In this document: positions 58,262 through 64,000 of the stretch, in pieces | Layout: each line of letters starts with the position of its first letter | How positions within the stretch are numbered: position 1 is the first letter of the stretch | NCBI GenBank assembly: GCA_963966185.1 | Contig: CAWZYM010000049.1 | Location: 1-64,000 of the forward strand | Length of the DNA stretch: 64,000 bases | DNA from: Rhabditoides inermis | Lineage: Eukaryota > Nematoda > Chromadorea > Rhabditida > Rhabditidae | Reading direction: 5' to 3' | The notes under the pieces: generated by a model | Databases searched by the model: none | What the model was told of the DNA's origin: nothing | Seen by the model: only the letters and a program-made list of their open reading frames with translations | Translations under genes and position numbers: made by a program

Positions 58262-59847
58262 CTAGTTGAGAATTTGCACCGACGAATCGTCGCTCTCCGA
58301 CAACTGTAAGGAACGAAGAATAGTGGTGAGAGCGAGATGGAGAGATAGAGATAGAGACGCACCGAGGATCCCTGGATGTGAATGCGGTTGATTGCTCCGA
58401 TGATCTCGACGGAAAGGCTACGCGACGCGGACTCGCTCGGAGTGACTGCACTGCGCGGCTGCGACTCCAGCTCAAAGCATCCCTGTCATCTCCCCTGCCC
58501 CTACTCGCCTACCTCCGACGTGGCGCTGCTCTCCAGGTCCACCTGCTTCTCGCCCTCCTTCTCCTCCTTGTGCCACCGACCCCCTTCCTCCCAGTCCAGC
58601 GCGTCCGAGTCCACGTAGCCATACCGCTCGCACGCCCAAACATAGTCTATCATTCACCACATGATCATCTCCTATCTACCTTCTCCAGCAGCTTGTGCAT
58701 GAGAGCGTAGTTGGGCTTGCTGTGCCACTCCATCGATCGGATGTGGTCGTACACATGAATCATCTCCACAGGAACCCCGTTGAACAGGTTCGATCCAATG
58801 TCCTTCTGAAAGGGGCGGAGCTAGTGGGGCGGAGAGTGCGTAGTCCACCTTCATCTTGGCAATCTTCCTCTCGTTGTCCTCGTTTCTCCACGGCAGGCGG
58901 CCGGTAAAGAACTCAACGACCATGTACAGCCAGCACCACAGGTCGTCGCGCCGGCCCTGCTCCTGCAAGCCACGCCCCCATTGACCCCGCCCATCCAGGC
59001 GGCGCCCACCTTGCGAGTGTGGGTGTTAGGCGAGCAGTACTTGTGTGTGCCGAGGAAGTGTGCTCGTTTGCGGGGGCGGCGCATGCGCATCGAGTCCCCA
59101 TCCGGACGCCACTCGAGCTGCCATGCCAGTAAAGAGAACGGCGAATACAGTGCTTACGTAGTTGCGGCAAAAACCGAGGTCGAGGAGGACGATGGTGCGA
59201 CCGCACACAGCAAAGTTGCCGGCCTTGACATCGCGATGGATGTAGCCGACAGAGTGTAGATCGGCGATGGCCTGGTGAGAGCGATGAGAAGGATAAGGAA
59301 GAAGTGTACAAGTATACCTGGAGGGTCTGTCTGGCGAGGCGCATGGCCGTGGAACGGGTGAAGTGCTGAGGCGCGCACTGCCGACGCAGCCTGCAACAAT
59401 CACCCAAACCATCACCCATTCCCTCTCGCTGCCCTCACTTGCTGAGCGCCTTGCCGACGATGGAGATGAGCATGGCATTCATGCGCCTGTCCCTGTCATA
59501 CGGGAACGTGCCGGCCATGCGCAGCTGACAGAAGTGCTGCGACCACCCCAGCAGCCGGTACACGCGCACCTATCGGGTGCTGTACGGGGGCAGGTGTGCA
59601 CTCGTACCTCCTGTCGCAGCGTCTCGCTGTTCTCGCCGGTCGTGTCGATGATCTCTGCCTTGAGGGCGGCGCGCTCGTCGCCCCTGCGCATCTCGTACAC
59701 AGAGCCGAACCCGCCACAGCCCAGCTGCCTCACCACCTGGGGAAGGGGTGGAAGAAGGGAGGGTGGACGGGAACACACCTCCCATCCTCCGACCGTGTCG
59801 CCCCGCTGCAGCGTCGGCTTCTCGATCGACGAATCCGTCCCCGACAT
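58262..59847 (-). CDS. Tau-tubulin-kinase-like protein kinase (CK1 superfamily)
   Basis: Exons 59847-59779, 59736-59608, 59569-59439, 59390-59318, 59271-59158, 59117-59010, 58962-58849, 58805-58680, one starting near 58632, one near 58480, and 58303-58262. Kinase features: LGCGGFGSVYE loop, AALKAE lysine, IADLHSVGYIHRDVKAGNF catalytic loop, LLDLGF in place of DFG, GTHKYCSPNTH (the CK1/TTBK substitute for APE), and RDDLWCWLYMVVEFFTGRLPW, a TTBK hallmark. The C-terminal part has YGYVDSDALDWEEGG like the TTBK FDWE segment, then a Ser-rich end. The TTBK group is greatly expanded in nematodes, often in the male germ line, so function is not predictable. The splice into the exon near 58632 is ambiguous. 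Confidence 0.85.
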
Positions 59848-60013
59848 CCAACCGCGAATGACCCGCCCACCGGGCACCACCCCTACACTTCTCCAAGTGC
59901 CTCATTTGACTGTATTCTAATGGCGTATGGGCGGGGCCTGCGGTGAGCGTGGTGGGTGAGAGGTGAGGGCAGTCATTTCTCTGCACACGCGTCGCGGGGG
60001 ACGGAGGCTAGCC

Positions 60014-60263
60014 ATGGACCCCAACCAGCACGACCAGCCCCCCTCGACTGGTGAGTGCACGTCTCCCTCGTTCCCCTCTCATCCCCCTGCAGTCCTCATC
60101 CACCGCATGTGCGAGCACGGCGACGGCGCATGGACGATCATTGAGCTGCCGGAGAGCGAGGCTAAGAAGGTGATTGCCCCTGCGTTAACTCGCCAACTCA
60201 CGTGTACTGCAGGTACCGCAGTCGCCGGGCGTCGACTCTTCTCCCTTCGTGTTCCACGGCTGA
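60014..60263 (+). CDS. Conserved-looking 54-residue protein
   Basis: Three exons (60014-60050, 60092-60170, 60212-60263) close in phase and give MDPNQHDQPPS, then VLIHRMCEHGDGAWTIIELP, ESEAKK, and a C-terminal PGVDSSPFVFHG. The short introns and perfect GT-AG sites make it credible. The ATG lies 2 bases after CTAG, divergent from the kinase by about 170 bases. AATAAA near 60461. Family not recognised. Confidence 0.6.
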
Positions 60264-61166
60264 TCTGTGTCCGTCGCCCGTCCGTCGCCTCCCCTCTTTC
60301 CCCTCCTCCTCCGGCTGCCGCCCCCAATCCCCCATCGAGACGTCGCGAACCAGAAAGAAACCCGTATTGTAGTTACCTGTTATACTAGGAGTTTGTGTTT
60401 ACTTGTACTTCCGCGCAATGCATGTTGTGTGTAATCTTACTTGGTGAGGCGGTGTGAAACGAATAAACGATTTGAGACCATATTGGCGATTAATTTGATG
60501 AGGCGCATCTGCTGCAGCATACCACTTTACGGAATTGTGCCAAAAAGATCCATAAACGAGAGTAATTAAAAATCGATAGCTGATCAAAGCGACGAAAACC
60601 GATGAAATTGACGAGCGATCGGCGCGTTTCGAAAGGAAAGAAAAGAGCATCGCTCGATGCAACAGTGCCGCCGCCGCGCACTTTCATCAGCCCCGCCCAC
60701 TTCATCCGTGGTCCCAGGCCGAAAGGAAGGGGGGGGGGCTCTTTTGTGTTGTATTTAATAGTGAAGTTGTATTACCGCAGATGAGAGTTGACGTGCCGTC
60801 TCCGCGTAACTCATCGGTGAATATGTTGTTCCTGTATAATCTGATCTCGACTCACATTTTCACAATTTTCAACTCTCCCGTGCTTGAAGATTTTATCATT
60901 GTCAATCAACGAGAATAGAGTTCTCTCTCATAGTTCAATTTGGCAACTTTCGCATAGGAATCTGTGGGAACAATTGATCAATCAACTAACCAATCAGGTC
61001 TACTTTCGATGAGCGAATGTTTAAAGCTACACAGCAGCTTTCGAGAAAAAAAGAGATTAAGACAACAACGGGGAAGATTCATGGGAAGGCACAGTGAGTG
61101 AGTGAATGAGAGTGGGTGGGTGAGTAAGTAAGTGAGAAGAAGGGGGTGGGAGGGAATGGGCGTGGC
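60264..61166. other. Convergent spacer
   Basis: 3' UTR of the 60 kb gene and spacer to the ceramidase 3' end. No other feature seen. Confidence 0.5.
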
Positions 61167-62176
61167 CTAGAAAGACTTGCCCTCTTCTTGAAGCGACACG
61201 TAGGGAAGCGAGAAGATAGACTGGTTGCCGTTGTCAGGGAAGTAGCTCAGTTTGGCGGTGAATCTGATAGACCAGAGATTCTCTCCCTCTCTTATTTCTT
61301 ATTCTCATACAAACTTTCTTCCTCTATTCCTCTATCTATATTTTTCACTCACTTGTGTTCACCACGCTCCCTTCTCCTTTGAATGTCAATTAGCGAGAAC
61401 ATCACAAATACAGTATACCCGGCAACCGAGGAAAGGAGATGGAAGAGAGCATGGCAGTAGGGAGTGCCTGAATGAGGTGAATAACCGAGGGAACGAAGAG
61501 AAGGGAGAGATGGAGAGAGAGAGGGAGGGAGGGAAGGAGGGAGGGAGGGAGGGAGGGAGGGAGGGAGGGAGGGAGGGAGGGAGGGAGGGAGGGAGGGAGG
61601 GAGGGAGGGAGGGAGGGAGGGAGGGAGGGAGGGAGGGAGGGAGGGAGGGAGGGAGGGAGGGAGGGAGGGAGGGAGGGAGGGAGGGAGGGAGGGAGGGAGG
61701 GAGGGAGGGAGGGAGGGAGGGAGGGAGGGAGGGAGGGAGGGAGGGAGGGAGGGAGGGAGGGAGGGAGGGAGGGAGGGAGGGAGGGAGGGAGGGAGGGAGG
61801 GAGGGAGGGAGGGAGGGAGGGAGGGAGGGAGGGAGGGAGGGAGGGAGGGAGGGAGGGAGGGAGGGAGGGAGGGAGGGAGGGAGGGAGGGAGGGAGGGAGG
61901 GAGGGAGGGAGGGAGGGAGGGAGGGAGGGAGGGAGGGAGGGAGGGAGGGAGGGAGGGAGGGAGGGAGGGAGGGAGGGAGGGAGGGAGGGAGGGAGGGAGG
62001 GAGGGAGGGAGGGAGGGAGGGAGGGAGGGAGGGAGGGAGGGAGGGAGGGAGGGAGGGAGGGAGGGAGGGAGGGAGGGAGGGAGGGAGGGAGGGAGGGAGG
62101 GAGGGAGGGAGGGAGGGAGGGAGGGAGGGAGGGAGGGAGGGAGGGAGGGAGGGAGGGAGGGAGGGAGGGAGGGAGG

Positions 62177-62216
<40 letters not shown>

Positions 62217-63913
62217 GGGAAGGAATGAGAGAGGGAAGTAGAAAAGGGAGGGAAGTGGGAGCAGGAAGCAAGGGAGATGGATGTGCTCACCAAGTGCCAA
62301 CCACACAGGGCACATCACTCTGTCAGAAATCCATAGCGCCGTCGCCGCTCCCCACAGGAGAAACACCCTCCTGGGGAACGACGCGATCTCCGGCATTTTG
62401 GCTCTAAAAAGGGGCGGGTCAGAGGGGGCGGGGCATGTAGACACTGACTTGGTGCCCTCGTGTTTGATGACGACGACAGAGGGTATGGTGAATCCCATGA
62501 GACAAAGAGCGTTGAGGTTTGGTTCGATGAAGCACAGAAGAGAAAGGATGGCAGTGAGAGCGAAAATGGCGAGACGGAACGAGTGCCTGAGTGAGTAGGA
62601 TCTCTCTCTCCCTCCCTCCCTCTCTCTCTCCCTCTCTCTTCCTCTCTCCTTCTCTCTCGTTCTCTCTTCCTCCCTCTCTACCTCTCCCATTCTGTACTTA
62701 CATCTTGTCTCCATACTTCTGTGGATACCACTCCATCACGGGTACATATACGACTAGGAACATTGTGACAATCCATACTAGAGATAGCTCGTCAACCAGT
62801 TGGCCTGTAATGTTGGTATTATTAATTCAATTTGACTCTCAGCTATTTCTTTAAAGATTATGATGCGAAGCGCGCGCAGGCGTGTGAGTGTGGCGGGCGG
62901 GCGAGAAGCGGGCAGAGAGAACGCTGGCTGATGGCTGGAGACAGACATGTCTACACACAGTCTCCAGCAATCACACATCATCGCTGCACATTTTTGCAGC
63001 GGCTCTTTACAGTGTTACATGCATACAATGACAATGTTTCCAAATGCAAACACAAACCCCGCTCTTACCGCACCATCGTGAAACAAAAGAGATCTGAATT
63101 TGAGTGAGAAAGAAATAGACAAGAGGAAGTTATCTATTCAAATTATGTAAAATATTCATACACTTGAACCAATTGATGTTTTAGTGATGGTGACCTGGTT
63201 GTTATCCGCAAATCCGCATTCCGGAATCCGCAATCAGAAATTACATATGTGCAGGAAAAGCGAGTGCAGTTACTAGAGAGTAGAGAGTCACACAAAAGGC
63301 GATGTTGTTATAGAGAACTTTTTCCTCACAAACATCACAATGATCACAATGAACACTACTTTGAATCATTCATAATAGTAATAACTTCAATTTTAGATTT
63401 TAGGTGTAATTTCGATAACGCGCAAAAACCATACCATGACAGGAATTCGAAAGTAGTGGAAATTGAATTTTACAGGTTACTCTTTTTCAAATTTCGACGC
63501 ATTTTCTACGTCTACGTCTACGTGTTCTAATGTTCTAATAATTTTTAAAAGGAAAATTATGACTGTTAGGTGAGAATTGTTTGGAGATAGAAGTTGTGGC
63601 CGAGTGTTCGTTCGATGTGCCTATCTGTGATAGTGCGACCACCCAGACTACTTCTGTGCTCACACATCCATCATAGCCATACAGCAATACAACACGTGAA
63701 CGGACACTGACCGAATAGGTTGAGAGTGGCGTGATAGTATGTAGACGCGATTCCATTGAACGACAACAATAGATTCGGAACAACCACTCCGGCGTTCACA
63801 TCCTGAATGGGCGTGGTCAGAAGGGGCGGGAACATAAACACACAGACCTGTATGTAGCGCCTCAGCAACATCGCGTTTACAAGCGGCAGCACGATTATAG
63901 GGAGGTTAGTGAC
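61167..63913 (-). CDS. Alkaline ceramidase (ACER family), 5' part outside window
   Basis: Integral membrane zinc amidase of ER/Golgi that splits ceramide into sphingosine and fatty acid. Visible exons close in phase: 63913-63848, 63802-63712, 62804-62702, 62586-62449, 62403-62291, 61467-61353 and 61263-61167. Seen: VTNLPIIVLPLVNAMLLRRY, then SFNGIASTYYHATLNLFGQL followed by VDELSLVW, and near the end YCHALFHLLSSVAGY. The catalytic set of ACER3 is present with the right spacing: Ser and His four apart in STYYH, Asp eleven after that His, and the HxxxH zinc pair in HALFH. Several hydrophobic segments alternate with short loops, as for a seven-helix protein. The first exon or exons (start codon, first helix) lie beyond 64000. 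Confidence 0.93.
61515..62214. repeat. (GGGA)n array inside ceramidase intron
   Basis: About 160 almost perfect GGGA units (TCCC on the coding strand), then (GA)n, between ceramidase exons 62291 and 61467. Long Pro-Pro-Ser or Gly-Arg-Glu open frames across it are artefacts. Confidence 0.97.
62805..63711. other. 907-base ceramidase intron
   Basis: Contains no recognisable exon or transposon; a short CCGCAAATCCGCATTCCGGA repeat-like stretch lies near 63207. Confidence 0.5.
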
Positions 63914-64000
63914 CTGAAAACCGCCAGCTTCGTCTGCCAGTCTTCTCTCTTTCCCCTCCCCCCCCCCCTCTCTCTCTCGCTCTTTTTCTCTCTCGCTCTC

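Overview
This is a window of animal nuclear DNA, most likely from a nematode. The genes are split into many short exons with GT-AG introns of about 45 bp to 1 kb. The ERK kinase reads like the worm MPK-1 protein through its whole length. Several start codons sit 0 to 7 bases after a splice-acceptor-like TTNCAG/TNTAG, as expected for spliced-leader trans-splicing. One pair of same-strand genes shows a poly(A) signal followed about 35 bases later by such an acceptor, as in worm operons. Genus cannot be told from the sequence. Introns and spacers are unusually rich in long pyrimidine/purine microsatellites ((CT)n, (CCCT)n, (GT)n), minisatellites and hairpin-forming repeats.

Layout. 0-6 kb, minus strand: a nicotinic-type Cys-loop receptor subunit (3' end unresolved or cut by the window), DPY-30 (COMPASS H3K4 methyltransferase subunit) and METTL16 (m6A methyltransferase). 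6-10.3 kb: spacer with MITE-like and hairpin repeats. 10.3-14.5 kb, plus: mpk-1/ERK in nine exons, with introns loaded with foldback elements and a LINE tail. 15-31.7 kb: mobile-element region. Two 0.9 kb direct copies of one repeat (15.85 and 30.85 kb) bracket a LINE (PHD-type zinc finger, endonuclease, reverse transcriptase). That LINE is broken by a Ty3/Gypsy pol gene plus two further ORFs (a UPF1-like helicase without a visible Walker A motif, and a Pro/Thr-rich protein ending in a coiled coil), and a second time by an antisense element. 31.8-38.5 kb: a Skp1-like gene (plus), an unrecognised single-pass membrane protein and a Tudor-domain protein (both minus), and two small membrane-protein genes (plus). 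38.5-43.4 kb: mostly pyrimidine repeats with unresolved exons. 43.5-49.7 kb, plus: an FRMPD/Preso-type WW-PDZ-FERM scaffold. 50.5-52.7 kb, plus: an unrecognised helical protein. 52.9-54.7 kb, minus: a secreted C-type lectin. 55.7-56.6 kb, plus: mitochondrial C1QBP/MAM33. 58.3-59.8 kb, minus: a tau-tubulin-kinase-like kinase. 60.0-60.3 kb, plus: a 54-residue protein. 61.2-64 kb, minus: an alkaline ceramidase whose 5' end lies outside the window.

Exon models were built by hand from splice motifs, reading-frame phase and family similarity remembered, not searched. Models where every exon phase closes are dpy-30, METTL16, mpk-1, C1QBP, the lectin, the 50.5 kb gene and the visible ceramidase exons. 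Most of FRMPD and the kinase also close. The host genes are mostly housekeeping and signalling genes with no common pathway. The most unusual content is the helicase-bearing retroelement cluster.
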